From a virus: DNA of 64,000 nt. The notes beneath the pieces were generated by a model. It was not told the origin of the DNA, searched no databases, and saw only the letters and a list, made by a program, of their open reading frames with translations. Location of the stretch: the IMG/VR virus record IMGVR_UViG_3300032770_000001, positions 1 to 64,000 of that record; one strand, written 5' to 3'. The translations under genes were made by a program, and so were the position numbers. Within the stretch, counting starts at the first letter, position 1. Every line of letters starts with the position of its first letter. Below are positions 49,207-60,699 of this stretch, piece after piece.

Positions 49207-52200
49207 TTATGTTGCGGTCGTCAACTTCGTCGGGAGGTTGCCTGAAGTCGGCTTCAGAACCAACGCCCCGTCGTTGTAGACATACCACTTAAATGTTGCC
49301 GTAGCCGTGACACCGGAATCCGTTACCGAAACCGAGAAGTTATTCGCGGTCGGGTACGCCGATCCCGTGGTAAACGGTCCGGAAAGCTGAATCTTAGCCG
49401 TGCCGGAGACCAGCGATATCACAGTTGCACTGAAAGTCGCTGGTACCGTGATCGTCAACTGACTTGGACTCGTGCTGATAACGCCTGTTGCGACCACGTA
49501 GAACGCCAAGTTCGGGTTCTGAGGCGGAATCGATGTAACGTTTCCGTTGTCGATATAGCCCAGAATGTTGTTGCTCGTAGAATCAGCGAAATCAATACCC
49601 GTCTGCAACGTCAAACCTGAAACCACGTTGATCGTATACACATGCGTGTTGATAGCGCCTGTGTTGTCAGTGACCTTAAGAGTCACGCTTGTGCTGCCAG
49701 TCGCCGTGGTGGTACCGGAAATGACACCGCTGCTCGCATTCAAATTCAAGCCGTTTGGCAATTGACCGGAGGCAACGCTGAAGCTGTATGGCGTGAATCC
49801 ACCACTTGCCGTAATGGTCTGCGTACCAGCGCGACCTGATGTGAAACTCAGGGTGAATGGTGCCTGAAGCGCCAACGTTGAGTTCTGAACTGTCAGGTTC
49901 AGAGCTTTTGTCACCGTGTTGGGCGGTATCAACGAGTCGCTCACTTGGAACGTGACGTTGCTGTTAAACACCGCAGTCGGCGAACCAGTGATTAAACCGC
50001 TCGACGAGATGCTCAAACCATCGACCGGAGGCGTTGGGCTGGTGATCGACCACGTATACGGAGCCACACCACCGGAAGCCGTCATCTGATAGCCGCCGCC
50101 AGACGGGGGCGGATACGAACCGCCGACGCTGCCAACCGGGAGCGAAGTATTGGTGATTGCAAGATCGGTACCCGTGTTCAAATCGACAATGATAACCGCA
50201 GTGTGACCCACGGAATCCGTCGCCAGAATTTCAACCGGGTAATTCACAAGTGCAGCACCGGAGTACGTGCCCGTGATGGCTGCCGTAAGACCGAAATTCG
50301 AGGCGTTTGCCTGTAAGTTCAAGCCAGTCGGCAAGGGGTTCGAAGCGCAAGTTGAAGTCACGACCTGCCACGTAATCGCATTGGCTGCCGAAGTTGGCAT
50401 GACGAACGTTCCGGTAGCCATGAGCGTGCCGAGATAAGGAACGCCGCGATTGATGACACCCACGCCACTGTCATCGATAGTCATACCAGATGCCGCGCCC
50501 GTTGCCAAGGTGCCGGAAGCGGATGCGGTAGCTGCGACTGCGTCAGTTACCTGCACAGTTACGCTGGACGTGAAACTTGGGTTAGATGTGACGCCGCTGA
50601 ATGCACCACCCGGAACGCAAGCTACGGGCGTACCGTTTTGCGTATTGAACAGGATGCCGGACGGTAAGCTGCCGCCAGTGATTGCCCAATTGTACGGGCC
50701 GCTCGGCCCGGTGAATTGGGTGCCGCCCTCAGCCAGCACTTGATAGAAGTACGGCTGACCCGGAATGATTGCCGGGAATGGCGGAACGTTGACAATGCGC
50801 AGCGTGTTGTTGATGTTCAGATTGATGATTGCCTGAACCGTAACAGTCGGGGTCTCGCTATCAGTCAGATTGACTACGATGTTCTGGTTGTAAGCACCGA
50901 CTGCTGTGGTGCCGGAAAGGACACCAGCAGACGACAGCGTAATGCCTGTCGGCAGAGCCGGGGACGTAATGTCCAGAGCCCATGTGTACGGAGGTACCCC
51001 GCCCGTTCCTTGGAACGTTGCGAAGTACGGCTGACCAGTCACGATGGACGGCAGTGAAGTCGTCACAATCGTGAGCGGGTTGATATAATCGACCGTCAGG
51101 CGGTAGTAGATGTACGCCGACTGCGAGTTGGCGTTTGTCGCCGAAATCCAAATGTCGAAGAACCCAGCCTCAGTTGGGGTACCGGACAGGATCACGTTCG
51201 GCGGTGTATTGGCGTCGAACGAGAACGTCATACCCAGAGGTAGACGACCGCGATAGGCGGACGCCGCCGTCAGCGGGACAGGCGAAGTGGTTGGAAGCGT
51301 GATACTGCCATACGCTTGCAAAATCTGAGCCGAAACCAAGTTCTGCGTCGAGAGGTTGAATGCGCTCGCCTGTGTATCCCAAGTGATAGTCACGGTGCCG
51401 TGAATCGTACCGGAAGCATCCACATACTCGATCACGCTGGTGGGTGTTACCGCCACGCCAACCAACTGACCGTAGATCAGGCTGGTATTGGCATCGAGCG
51501 AAAGACCCGGAGGCAACTGAGAGCCTTTCTGAACACGTGCAGTCCAGTTGATGTTCTTGAAGATATTTGGAGAGTTAAACCACGGTTTCTGCGGGTTCAA
51601 ACCGACCGCATCGCCAACGATGTACGGACGAGTCTGAATCGCTACCTGACCAATATCTCCGGCAACACCGAGGTCATCGTGTGCAAGCAAGGTGTACTGA
51701 CGAGTCAGGGTAGCTGCGAGCGTTGCACCCTGTTGAATAGCGAGCGGAATGAAGACTTCGGAGTTGTTGAAGCTCGTCGGAGCACCAGCCGTCGAAACAA
51801 TAGGAGCCGATGGGTTCGTGTTGTTGAGTGAAACCACCAAGCCGTTGCTTGGCAGCGGCGGATTGAATGTGCCGATGGAGTAACCCGCACCCGGAGGGGT
51901 GATGGGCAACGGCACGGACGTAATGTCGTTCTCAGTCCAGTAATGATCGAAATACGCAGTCTCCTGCGTCGTCGATCCGGCACCGATACCGATAACTGCA
52001 ATCGGAGACGCAGCGTTGTAGTTGAATTGCTGAGCCAAGGTTTGAGGGCTGACAGGATTGCTATCGCGCACCGTCACGGTAAAAGTATGTCCGCCAGTCT
52101 GAGCCGGGGTCGGAGCGGCCATGATTTCAATCTGACCGTCAGCAAGCTGGAATGGACGAGACAGCAACACCGTCAACAGCAGCGTTGTCGTGAGTGTGTT

Positions 52201-55200
52201 ACCCAACGTGTCCGTAACCTGAAGACCAACTGTCCACGAACCGAAGCCGGGGAAGCTGAAAGTCAATAGCGTGTTGGCACCGCTGCCGAGGAGCGAGGCT
52301 CCCGGCATCGAGGTTGTCGCAGGATCGATTGCCCATGTCGCCACGGGATTCGGGCCGACCGCACTGAGCGGGATGATCGTCTGACCAACATACGGAGCCC
52401 AGTAGTTGACGTTGGGCGGAATTTGCGCCGAGTTTATAGCAATGGCGATGTAGTTGTTGCCGCCACTGGAGACCACATCACCCACGAGGTAGGTGAAACC
52501 AGTATTCCACGCAGCCGGGTTCGTGATATTCGGGGTTGCGTATTCCTGATTCTGTGTCAGGATTTGGAAAATCGTTGGATCAGCGACGGTAATCGGAATC
52601 TTAACGTTCGCCGAGTTCGCCGGAGTCGCACTATCGATCACGACGAAACGAGTCTCGTATTGCCCAACCGCAATGCCAGTCGTACCAAATGCGAACTGAT
52701 TTGCCAACGCCTGCGGGGTGATCGTACCACCAGAACCACGGAACGGTGGGAAGTCCAGCGAAGTTTCCGCAGCGAGGGCGAAGGTATACGGCGGCACGCC
52801 GCCTGCGGCTGTCAGTTCGACCAGAGTCGAAGCAATGTTGTGAACGACATCCACATCAATCGGATTGATGATGGTCAAGCCACTGCCGACCACGCCGTCA
52901 TCCACAAAACTGACGAGTGTGTAGGGAGAGAATCCACCGAAGACCGGGACAGTCAGTTTGAAGTCCTGATCGCAATAGATCGTGGGCTGATCGACCTTAC
53001 CAGCGTAGCCGAGCGTAAGGGCTTCAGGCAGCAACGAGATGCTGTAAGTGCGCGAAGCTTTGGCACCGATGGAGTCGGTGACCTGAACCGTCGCAGTAAA
53101 CAGGAAGCCTGTCGCGAAGTCAGAAGTCGAGTTGTACGTGCAAGGCACGCCGGACAGCAGACCCGTATTCGGGTCGATGATGATGCCGATTGGCAAAGCG
53201 CCTGCGGCGATGTTCCATGTGTACGGAGCCAGACCACCGACCGTCGAACCGCCCACAGCGTTGCCGAGAGTCATCTGATGGTTGTATGGAGTACCGACTG
53301 TGGCATTCGGGATCGATGTATCCGCGATCAGCAAGTCAGTCTGGACAAGCATGGTCAATGTAGTTTCAGCAATGTAGAACGGCGTGCTGGAATCCTGCAC
53401 AGCAAAGTTGATGGAGAAAGTGCCCAATTGCAGCGGGGTGCCGCTGAGTACACCGTTGACGCTCAGTCTTACGCCCGGAGGCAGCGAGTCGCTAAACCAG
53501 ATGTACGGCTGCGTGCCGCCATTATTGGTTTGAAGCTGGAATTCCGCCATCGGCTTGCCGACTACGATGTTACCCGGCAGCGCAGTGGTTGTGATCTTAA
53601 CCGGAGTTGCTGACGTGGTTGAAGTGACCGTGTTGATATACACCGGGGTGATGAATTCGAGAGCTTTCGGACGGCCCTCAATCGGGAACACGTCGAAGGC
53701 ACCTGTGCCGAGTAACGAACTTGCATTCGAGAAGCGGGTGTCGCCAACAACGAGCTTGAGTTCATTGGTCTGAGTGTCGCGAACAACGCCGCGAGCAACC
53801 ACTAACCAAGGATTCGGTGTCACCGTTCCGCTCGTGGCGTCCACAATCTCGAAGCCCTGCGCACCGCCGATACCGAGTGTGCCAGTAAGAGCACTCTGAA
53901 TTGCCGCTTGTGGGTTGAATTCTTGATCGAGCACGAACAACTGGAACGTGCGTTGACGGAGCAGCACAACCTGCGGAATGTATCCAACCGAGTTGTATAG
54001 CTTACGGGTCTGTACGATGATTGGCAAACCACCAGCCGTCTGGAACTGTTTTGCGACGACCGAAGAGGACAATGGCAGCCAGCCAGTTGTCGTATTGTCT
54101 GGGAAGACGATCTGCCACTGATCCGCACCTGTATATGTCGGTTGCAGCGTGATATTGACGGTCTGACCGAGTTCGACAGTCGTGTTGTCGAAAGTGACAT
54201 CCGTCGATCCAATCGCATTCGGGAACTGAAGGTTCGTAACTGTACCGTTGAATTCCCACAGATTGCTGTTCAACGCCTGTGTCGTGTCGTTGGACAATCC
54301 CTGCATATTCAACTGGTATGTGCCGGAAGTCAGGATCGTGTTGTAGACACGGCTCGATTCCGTTTCACCAGCATTCAGAGCCGCTGGCTTGAACGTGATG
54401 ACCGGGGCTGATGGCGGGTTGATAGTGGTGATGTTCCAACCCTTGTATTGATCGTAAGTGCCATCCGGCCCTACGAGCGGCTGGAAGTTCAACGTGAAAT
54501 TGAAATTTTCATCGATCAGGCCGACAGCGGGGGCTGACGGGAGTTGTCCGGTTGTCGAAGCGGAGCTTGAAATGACAATGATCGGCACGCCGTAAGATGT
54601 GCCGTAGAAACTGGTGCCATACACGCTATAGACGCAAGTACCGATCTGCGTGACGTTGTAGGTCGTATCGCCCAGTACGTTGTAAATCGGAGTTGCGGAC
54701 GGCGACTGGAGCAAGTCCAAAGTCTGCGCGTTCCCACTCGTTGCCCAATTGATTGTGAACAGCGAGTTGTCCGGGATGTTCTGTACGTTAGCTGCTACTC
54801 CGGAAACCACCAACGGAGTCTGCACCGTGGACACGGTCAACGTAATCGTTGGCGTGTAACTGCGCTGGAAACCTGACGCAGTCATTGAAATCTGGAACGG
54901 GTACGAACCAGCCTGCAAAGCGTTGCCCTGAAGCTGGAAACCACCACCGACCTGCTGGATAAATAGACCGTCAGGCGCACCTACGAGTTCCCAGAGAACC
55001 GGGCTGACCGGATTCTGGTAATTCGGAGAGTTCGGATCGTTGTTGATGGCGACCAGCGGAACTGGGACAATGCTCGAACCTGTATTCGAAGCAATCGCGG
55101 TCGGAATCGTGTGAGCCGGGTTACCGTCCGTAGTGCCCAGTAACGGTGCGGCACCATTCGCGAGGAAGAGCGCCTGTGCGTAGCCCAAACGACCCGCAAC

Positions 55201-56841
55201 CGAAGATGTAGCAAAAGCCTCAAGATTCCACTTGTAGCCGATCAGCGAACCTGTCGGGAACGTGATGGGCACCGTGACAGACGGGGTCGTCGAATTCAAG
55301 ACGATGTTGCTCGGAGCAGCAATCGTAGGTTCCAACGCCGAACCCTTGGTCACCGTGAAAGTGATGGTGATATTTTCACCACCTGCAAGTTCCGCAACCG
55401 GGGTCGAGAACGTAGCATTGATCGTATCGCCCGTGTAACCCTGCTCGGCTGCCGCACTGAGACCAATTTTGACCGCATTGGTGCCAAGCCATGTCGTGCC
55501 GCCGTTATAGACGTAGAAGTCTGTAATCGGAATAGAGAACGTATCCAGAGGGTTGTTCAAATGGTCTTGAACTTGGAGTGTTGCCGTAACTTGAGTTGCA
55601 CTTGCGGCACCCGATACCGAGATTGCCAATGTTGGGATGGTGCCGTTCGCAGGGATCGAGCCGGACAATGCACCACCGACAACGTTGACCGTACCACTGG
55701 TTGTGGTGATGGTGTATAGATAATTCAAACCCAGAGGATCAGCGGTGAGCCCTTGCAGGTAATGAACCTGAGAATCAAAGTAGACCTGACCTTCGGTCGG
55801 ACCTGTGGTTTGATCGGTATAAACGTTGATGCCTACGTCAAGCGTACCCGCTTTGATCGTGTTCGATTTGTAAGTCAGCGTCGTCTGGAATGCACGATCC
55901 GGCTCATCATAGAACGAACCCACCTGATAGGCAGCAATCGGAATCGAAACCGTTGCGGGGCTGCCACTGTCAAGCGTAATGCCGCCTGCGAGGGCAGTAT
56001 TCGAACCGAAACTCGGATCGGTAACACGGAACAACAGATTGTTCTGCGAGCCCGTAATCCACTTCAGTCCGGGCACCAAAGCGTTCAACGGAGCAGCCGG
56101 GGACGTGAAGCCCTGCATCAAGAACTGAACTGGACTGGCTGGTGAACCGAACAGACCCAGCGGATTGATGACCACGTCGGCAACTGTGCTATCGTATGAC
56201 TGTGCCGTGATGGTCGAGCCGCTGACCGTCAGGTTCGTATTCGTTGCGGTCGCAACATGGGTTTCGACAACAGCGGAGGCGTTATTCAAAGTCAGCGTAG
56301 TAGCTGTTGAAGCAACACACAGAAATGTTCCATTATTTGCGGAAGTTACAAAACCTAAGACTGCAAAAGAATCCCCCGCGAATGCGTTGTTTGCACCGCC
56401 AGTAATCGTACCCGTGTAAACAGCGGTTGAACCGACCGATGTGGCGACGGATGTCAGTTGTAAAGAGGCATTAGGTGTGAGCGACAAGGATAACGGGGTC
56501 TTGACTTCGAGGAAAATCGGATAACGAACCGTGGTTGCACCATCGGTCGCCTGAATGTAGAACTCGTAAGGAACCGCTTGGAATGTCGCAGTCGTGAAAT
56601 TGATGGTGCAGATTGTGTTCTGTACGCCGGAAATGACGATTGCGATCCAAGATGGGGCATTCACCAATGACCAAGTGATGCCTGCGATCTGCCCTGCACC
56701 CGTCAATGTGCCGAGTGTGCCGGACTGTTGAGAAGCGACACGTACTGACAGACCGCTACCGCTGGTGACGGGCGGCGTCGGATTCAGAGGCAGCACCAAG
56801 TTCGGTTGGTGCGTAAAGTTCGGTGTTATTCCCAGTGCCAT
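49207..56841 (-). CDS. giant adhesin/tail-fibre protein with Ig-like repeats
   Basis: 2544 residues. Many repeats of the putative-Ig (He_PIG) type: a strand, then LPPGVRLSVNGVLSGTPLQ, LPTGITLSSAGVLSGTTAVG, LPNGLNLNASSGVISGTTTA and similar, each about 90 residues, following phrases such as GGVPPYTWAL. No signal peptide or membrane anchor. Such repeat ladders build long fibres or adhesins that reach the host surface. Ends in TAA. Confidence 0.7.
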   Translation of the reverse strand: MALGITPNFTHQPNLVLPLNPTPPVTSGSGLSVRVASQQSGTLGTLTGAGQIAGITWSLVNAPSWIAIVISGVQNTICTINFTTATFQAVPYEFYIQATDGATTVRYPIFLEVKTPLSLSLTPNASLQLTSVATSVGSTAVYTGTITGGANNAFAGDSFAVLGFVTSANNGTFLCVASTATTLTLNNASAVVETHVATATNTNLTVSGSTITAQSYDSTVADVVINPLGLFGSPASPVQFLMQGFTSPAAPLNALVPGLKWITGSQNNLLFRVTDPSFGSNTALAGGITLDSGSPATVSIPIAAYQVGSFYDEPDRAFQTTLTYKSNTIKAGTLDVGINVYTDQTTGPTEGQVYFDSQVHYLQGLTADPLGLNYLYTITTTSGTVNVVGGALSGSIPANGTIPTLAISVSGAASATQVTATLQVQDHLNNPLDTFSIPITDFYVYNGGTTWLGTNAVKIGLSAAAEQGYTGDTINATFSTPVAELAGGENITITFTVTKGSALEPTIAAPSNIVLNSTTPSVTVPITFPTGSLIGYKWNLEAFATSSVAGRLGYAQALFLANGAAPLLGTTDGNPAHTIPTAIASNTGSSIVPVPLVAINNDPNSPNYQNPVSPVLWELVGAPDGLFIQQVGGGFQLQGNALQAGSYPFQISMTASGFQRSYTPTITLTVSTVQTPLVVSGVAANVQNIPDNSLFTINWATSGNAQTLDLLQSPSATPIYNVLGDTTYNVTQIGTCVYSVYGTSFYGTSYGVPIIVISSSASTTGQLPSAPAVGLIDENFNFTLNFQPLVGPDGTYDQYKGWNITTINPPSAPVITFKPAALNAGETESSRVYNTILTSGTYQLNMQGLSNDTTQALNSNLWEFNGTVTNLQFPNAIGSTDVTFDNTTVELGQTVNITLQPTYTGADQWQIVFPDNTTTGWLPLSSSVVAKQFQTAGGLPIIVQTRKLYNSVGYIPQVVLLRQRTFQLFVLDQEFNPQAAIQSALTGTLGIGGAQGFEIVDATSGTVTPNPWLVVARGVVRDTQTNELKLVVGDTRFSNASSLLGTGAFDVFPIEGRPKALEFITPVYINTVTSTTSATPVKITTTALPGNIVVGKPMAEFQLQTNNGGTQPYIWFSDSLPPGVRLSVNGVLSGTPLQLGTFSINFAVQDSSTPFYIAETTLTMLVQTDLLIADTSIPNATVGTPYNHQMTLGNAVGGSTVGGLAPYTWNIAAGALPIGIIIDPNTGLLSGVPCTYNSTSDFATGFLFTATVQVTDSIGAKASRTYSISLLPEALTLGYAGKVDQPTIYCDQDFKLTVPVFGGFSPYTLVSFVDDGVVGSGLTIINPIDVDVVHNIASTLVELTAAGGVPPYTFALAAETSLDFPPFRGSGGTITPQALANQFAFGTTGIAVGQYETRFVVIDSATPANSANVKIPITVADPTIFQILTQNQEYATPNITNPAAWNTGFTYLVGDVVSSGGNNYIAIAINSAQIPPNVNYWAPYVGQTIIPLSAVGPNPVATWAIDPATTSMPGASLLGSGANTLLTFSFPGFGSWTVGLQVTDTLGNTLTTTLLLTVLLSRPFQLADGQIEIMAAPTPAQTGGHTFTVTVRDSNPVSPQTLAQQFNYNAASPIAVIGIGAGSTTQETAYFDHYWTENDITSVPLPITPPGAGYSIGTFNPPLPSNGLVVSLNNTNPSAPIVSTAGAPTSFNNSEVFIPLAIQQGATLAATLTRQYTLLAHDDLGVAGDIGQVAIQTRPYIVGDAVGLNPQKPWFNSPNIFKNINWTARVQKGSQLPPGLSLDANTSLIYGQLVGVAVTPTSVIEYVDASGTIHGTVTITWDTQASAFNLSTQNLVSAQILQAYGSITLPTTSPVPLTAASAYRGRLPLGMTFSFDANTPPNVILSGTPTEAGFFDIWISATNANSQSAYIYYRLTVDYINPLTIVTTSLPSIVTGQPYFATFQGTGGVPPYTWALDITSPALPTGITLSSAGVLSGTTAVGAYNQNIVVNLTDSETPTVTVQAIINLNINNTLRIVNVPPFPAIIPGQPYFYQVLAEGGTQFTGPSGPYNWAITGGSLPSGILFNTQNGTPVACVPGGAFSGVTSNPSFTSSVTVQVTDAVAATASASGTLATGAASGMTIDDSGVGVINRGVPYLGTLMATGTFVMPTSAANAITWQVVTSTCASNPLPTGLNLQANASNFGLTAAITGTYSGAALVNYPVEILATDSVGHTAVIIVDLNTGTDLAITNTSLPVGSVGGSYPPPSGGGYQMTASGGVAPYTWSITSPTPPVDGLSISSSGLITGSPTAVFNSNVTFQVSDSLIPPNTVTKALNLTVQNSTLALQAPFTLSFTSGRAGTQTITASGGFTPYSFSVASGQLPNGLNLNASSGVISGTTTATGSTSVTLKVTDNTGAINTHVYTINVVSGLTLQTGIDFADSTSNNILGYIDNGNVTSIPPQNPNLAFYVVATGVISTSPSQLTITVPATFSATVISLVSGTAKIQLSGPFTTGSAYPTANNFSVSVTDSGVTATATFKWYVYNDGALVLKPTSGNLPTKLTTAT

Positions 56842-56850
56842 TGTTTATCC

Positions 56851-59800
56851 TTACAACTGCGTTACGATGTTCGAGGAGGAGTCTGCCGTGACGCCGCCAA
56901 GGAACGGATTCGTTTGTACTGTACGTGCCAAGGTTGAGTTCGCTTCCAGCACCGCTGAACCAGCCGTCTGGAAGTCTGCCGAGACCGTGATGTTGCTGTT
57001 TAATTCAGCCTGAGCCACAACAGTAGTAGCCACGATATTTGTTTCTTCCAAATTGCTGGTGTTGTGGCTTTCCAGAACCAGACTCGATCCACGCTCAGCA
57101 ATATAGAACGGGCCGGGGTTGGCTCCAGCGTCCACAGCCAGATTGATGCTGTTCGCCGTCAAAGTCGTGCCGCCCGTGATGATGAAACCCAAACCGGAAT
57201 CCGGTAGCTGGATCAAACCGCTGTCCAAGATTACGCCACAAGCTTCTTCAAACGACCCGGCTTGGAGGTTATCCACGAAGCTGCAATTGACGAACTGAAC
57301 GTCTGCGTTCTTCGCCTTAATCGCCGCGTTCGCACCGCCACTGAAACCAACGAACTTAATGCCGTTGAAAATGCAGCGGCTTGTGTCTGTGTAGAATGCA
57401 TACGTCGGGCCGTTACCGAATCCAGCGAAGCCTGTCGCATCGATGGTGATCTGATCGTTGGTCGGTGCTCCGGACTGAATTGAAATGACCAGACGACCTT
57501 CGTCATGAATTACACGGGACAAATTAGCCAGTGCGTAAACAACCGAACTTTCGCTCACGCCGTCTCCCAACGCAATTTGCTCCATGTTGTTCTGGAGGTT
57601 TTTGATGAGATATGGTGAGCCGTTGTCGATAAGTTCGATGACGCATGGGTGACGGAGCACTGGAGGCAACTCAGCAACAGCCGACTGAATAGTCAGCTTC
57701 GCTGTGCTCGGTGTCAAACCAGTGTTGTTATCGTTGCCAGTGTTGTTATTCACATACAGCGTGATCGGAGCAATCGTAGACTGCAAATTCTGTCCCAAAA
57801 CTGTCTTGACTGTCGGGGACGCAATCGCAAAACCGATGTGCGGAATTGCCGTGGCAAAACCACGTCCGCCTGTGGCGGTTGAAATCATACGGATCGTCTT
57901 GCGAGTGTCTTTGTTCATCGGCGGAATGAAATCATTCGTGTGCAATGGAGCTAAAAACGTATGCTCTACGTTGTTCACGCGCATGGCGACGTAGTTAGAG
58001 TCGAAGAACGAAGCCAGCGGCTCATTCGTCAGAGTCGCGTCATTCCAACCGGACTGCTTGGGAAGCATCAAGGCAATTGGCAGTTCACGGTTGTACGGGT
58101 AAATGTCCTGCAAACCGACAATCGGTGCCGTGCCTGTGCCGTTGGTCGTAATGAGTGCGTTGTCTTCCGCGTGTACGAATTCGTAATCGCGATTCAACAC
58201 GGCCTCACCCTGATATGGAACGTAATGAGATTGCACGACCAGATAAGACGCTGGATCGAATGCCGGAAGAATCGAGCCGACGAGGAAGAACTTGCTGGTA
58301 GTCAGATTGCCCGGAGCAACGAGGGTGATAATTCCGTTGCTGAATGTTGCACTCTGCAACTGAACGGCATTGAGGTTGCCCGTGTTGTCCGAAACCCAAA
58401 GCAGACGATTCGCGTCATCACCAGCCACGCCTTTGATTTCGCAGCCATTGGAATCGAGGATGATCGTGGTTGTATTTGCTGTGGCGTCATAACCTGCCTG
58501 TGTGATTGGGTTAGGCTGAATCACGCTTATGCGCTGATCTATCGGGAAGTTCGGATCGGTGGTGTAGTTACCCATCAGAACCGTCTCTTCCACCTGCGTC
58601 ACGCCGCGAACCGGAGCATTGTATGCCAACTGCGCCGTGTTCTGAGCAAGCACGGAAGCAATCACCGTAGTCGGTGCCACACCCTGAATAGTGAAGATCG
58701 ACTGGGTGCCGTTCATGACGCGGGACGAGATCGTCAAATTGGTTCCTGTGTTCGCATCCCAACAAGTCGTAACGTACAGACCGTCCACGTTCTCATTTAG
58801 ATTGATGCGATCAATAACGAAGGTTGTGATCGTGTTACCGCCGACCGTTTGCTGCGTGCCGGAAGAACCCGGAATTGACAACCAAATCTTGGTGCCGAAA
58901 ATGATGTCCGAGTATTCCGGACTGACCGCCCATACCTGAAGTGCCTGCAAAGCATTTTGTGGAGCTTGCGCCTGATATTCCGAGATGCCGTACACGGGCA
59001 TCGTGATGCCAGAGATACTGTCAAACAGAACGCCGCCATCCACCACGTAGGGAACTTGATGCAGGTCGATGCCAGAACCAGCCGGGTACTGGACGCCGAT
59101 AGTGGCGTAGAGGTTGTTGGTGCCGGGATCGAATTGGGTGCCGCCCAGAGCCTTAATTAACTGCACCGTCACCGACTTGGAACCCAGTCCATTGATCGAT
59201 ACCTGACCTTGAAGCAGTGCCGCAGGGGTAGTAAATCCTGTAACGGAATCTGTGTGCAGCGCCGTCACCGTGATCGTTGAAATCACAGCGTTAGAGGACT
59301 GTGGCAGCGTGATGGTGAATGAGTCACCTTGTGGCGGACCACTGACCCACGGCGATCCGTTGGTACCGAGAGATTTCTGATTGATCGAGATCGCCTGCGT
59401 GGATGTATAAGTACGCACGTCGCTGCTGAAACCGTTGGCGAATCCATCCCATGTGCCGACACGATCCACGTTGGTAGAAACGAAAGTCGTTGGAGCCATC
59501 GCAGTGTAGTAACTCAAAGCCGAGCCTACAACCTCAGGCTTGTTGCCCGGTGCTTGACCGCGAGACAGAGCCAACTGCGTCTTACCCTGTACAAGGTCAC
59601 CGAACCCATTGCGGCAAAGCAAATCCATATCCCAGCCGACAAGACTCGAAGTAGAGCGAGTGTCCACAACATTGTCAGGAAGAATCTGATCGGCAAGACG
59701 TGAGTCGTAACGACCCGACAGGCCGGACGAAAGCATACCATTCACCGTACCCGGAGGAGCCGGGAAGGGTGGATTGGGATCGGCGCAACCCAGCGGGTTG

Positions 59801-60696
59801 TTCACGATGTCGAAGTATCCACGGTTGCGCTGGAAGATAACTGCCAGCGGGAATGCGTAGCTGTAGCCGTCCATCGTGCCCAATGAGTTGTTGACATTGC
59901 CATCGCCTGCACGCCACACGCCCGTGTCGCCATTGATCGATCCCATGTTCGTGAACTGATAAATCGTCTGCTGGATCGGATTTGGGTTGGTGGTCTGTGC
60001 GTACACGATCTCGGTCGGAAGTGCGCCCGGATCGAGACCGTACTGATACTTCGTGAAATCATAACTGACCGCGACGGGCTGGATGTTGATGTTCCATTGG
60101 ATTTGCGCACGTTCGGTAGTGAACAATCCTTGGAACGGATCAATGCTGTCATCAGGAATCAGGTTGGCATTTGTGGTCGCCGGACTGATGCCGCCATACG
60201 GGAAAAAGTAACGCAGCCCTGTGTTGATGTCGGTGTAATAACCTGCTCCGGTGGTCGGATTCAATGTCTGGTACCACAGTTCGACAAACGCGATGTAGAT
60301 GTTGCAGTCCTGAGAGGTCTGCCCCAGTGCCCAGAACTGAGGTTGCTGATTCGGGCCGAGCACAACCTGATTCTTGGTCAGATCGGTGGAGTCTTGTCCG
60401 GCGATGGTGATGACCTCGCCACGGAAGAGGATGTCGAACGCTGGAACCACGAAACTGCTTGGAGCCAGAGGCGTGAACTGAAATGGTGTGTACGTCAGGC
60501 AGCCGGAGGTCGTTGTGTCGTTAAGAAGTCGCTGACGTTTGTAGCTCTGAAGGTCTTGGGTAAGGTTTATGTCGGCGTCAGTGATTTGTTTGTCGTGAAG
60601 TGCGACAACCGTAACCAGAGCCTTGTTCGTCGGATCAAGTGTCCGGCTGACGATTCCGGGGTAAGTGATCTGCGTGTCGAAAGTGTTGCTTGCCAT
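56851..60696 (-). CDS. large virion protein with C-terminal beta-helix
   Basis: 1281 residues. The N-terminus (ALHDKQITDADINLTQDLQS; CLTYTPFQFTPL; FDILFRGEVITIAGQ) loosely recalls DUF4815-type phage baseplate/fibre proteins. Residues about 1000-1250 read as a right-handed parallel beta-helix (ITLYVNNNTGNDNNTGLTPS; RCIFNGIKFVGFSGGANAAI; ADVQFVNCSFVDN), a fold of tailspikes. Enzyme activity is not evident. Confidence 0.6.
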   Translation of the reverse strand: MASNTFDTQITYPGIVSRTLDPTNKALVTVVALHDKQITDADINLTQDLQSYKRQRLLNDTTTSGCLTYTPFQFTPLAPSSFVVPAFDILFRGEVITIAGQDSTDLTKNQVVLGPNQQPQFWALGQTSQDCNIYIAFVELWYQTLNPTTGAGYYTDINTGLRYFFPYGGISPATTNANLIPDDSIDPFQGLFTTERAQIQWNINIQPVAVSYDFTKYQYGLDPGALPTEIVYAQTTNPNPIQQTIYQFTNMGSINGDTGVWRAGDGNVNNSLGTMDGYSYAFPLAVIFQRNRGYFDIVNNPLGCADPNPPFPAPPGTVNGMLSSGLSGRYDSRLADQILPDNVVDTRSTSSLVGWDMDLLCRNGFGDLVQGKTQLALSRGQAPGNKPEVVGSALSYYTAMAPTTFVSTNVDRVGTWDGFANGFSSDVRTYTSTQAISINQKSLGTNGSPWVSGPPQGDSFTITLPQSSNAVISTITVTALHTDSVTGFTTPAALLQGQVSINGLGSKSVTVQLIKALGGTQFDPGTNNLYATIGVQYPAGSGIDLHQVPYVVDGGVLFDSISGITMPVYGISEYQAQAPQNALQALQVWAVSPEYSDIIFGTKIWLSIPGSSGTQQTVGGNTITTFVIDRINLNENVDGLYVTTCWDANTGTNLTISSRVMNGTQSIFTIQGVAPTTVIASVLAQNTAQLAYNAPVRGVTQVEETVLMGNYTTDPNFPIDQRISVIQPNPITQAGYDATANTTTIILDSNGCEIKGVAGDDANRLLWVSDNTGNLNAVQLQSATFSNGIITLVAPGNLTTSKFFLVGSILPAFDPASYLVVQSHYVPYQGEAVLNRDYEFVHAEDNALITTNGTGTAPIVGLQDIYPYNRELPIALMLPKQSGWNDATLTNEPLASFFDSNYVAMRVNNVEHTFLAPLHTNDFIPPMNKDTRKTIRMISTATGGRGFATAIPHIGFAIASPTVKTVLGQNLQSTIAPITLYVNNNTGNDNNTGLTPSTAKLTIQSAVAELPPVLRHPCVIELIDNGSPYLIKNLQNNMEQIALGDGVSESSVVYALANLSRVIHDEGRLVISIQSGAPTNDQITIDATGFAGFGNGPTYAFYTDTSRCIFNGIKFVGFSGGANAAIKAKNADVQFVNCSFVDNLQAGSFEEACGVILDSGLIQLPDSGLGFIITGGTTLTANSINLAVDAGANPGPFYIAERGSSLVLESHNTSNLEETNIVATTVVAQAELNSNITVSADFQTAGSAVLEANSTLARTVQTNPFLGGVTADSSSNIVTQL

Positions 60697-60699
60697 TCG

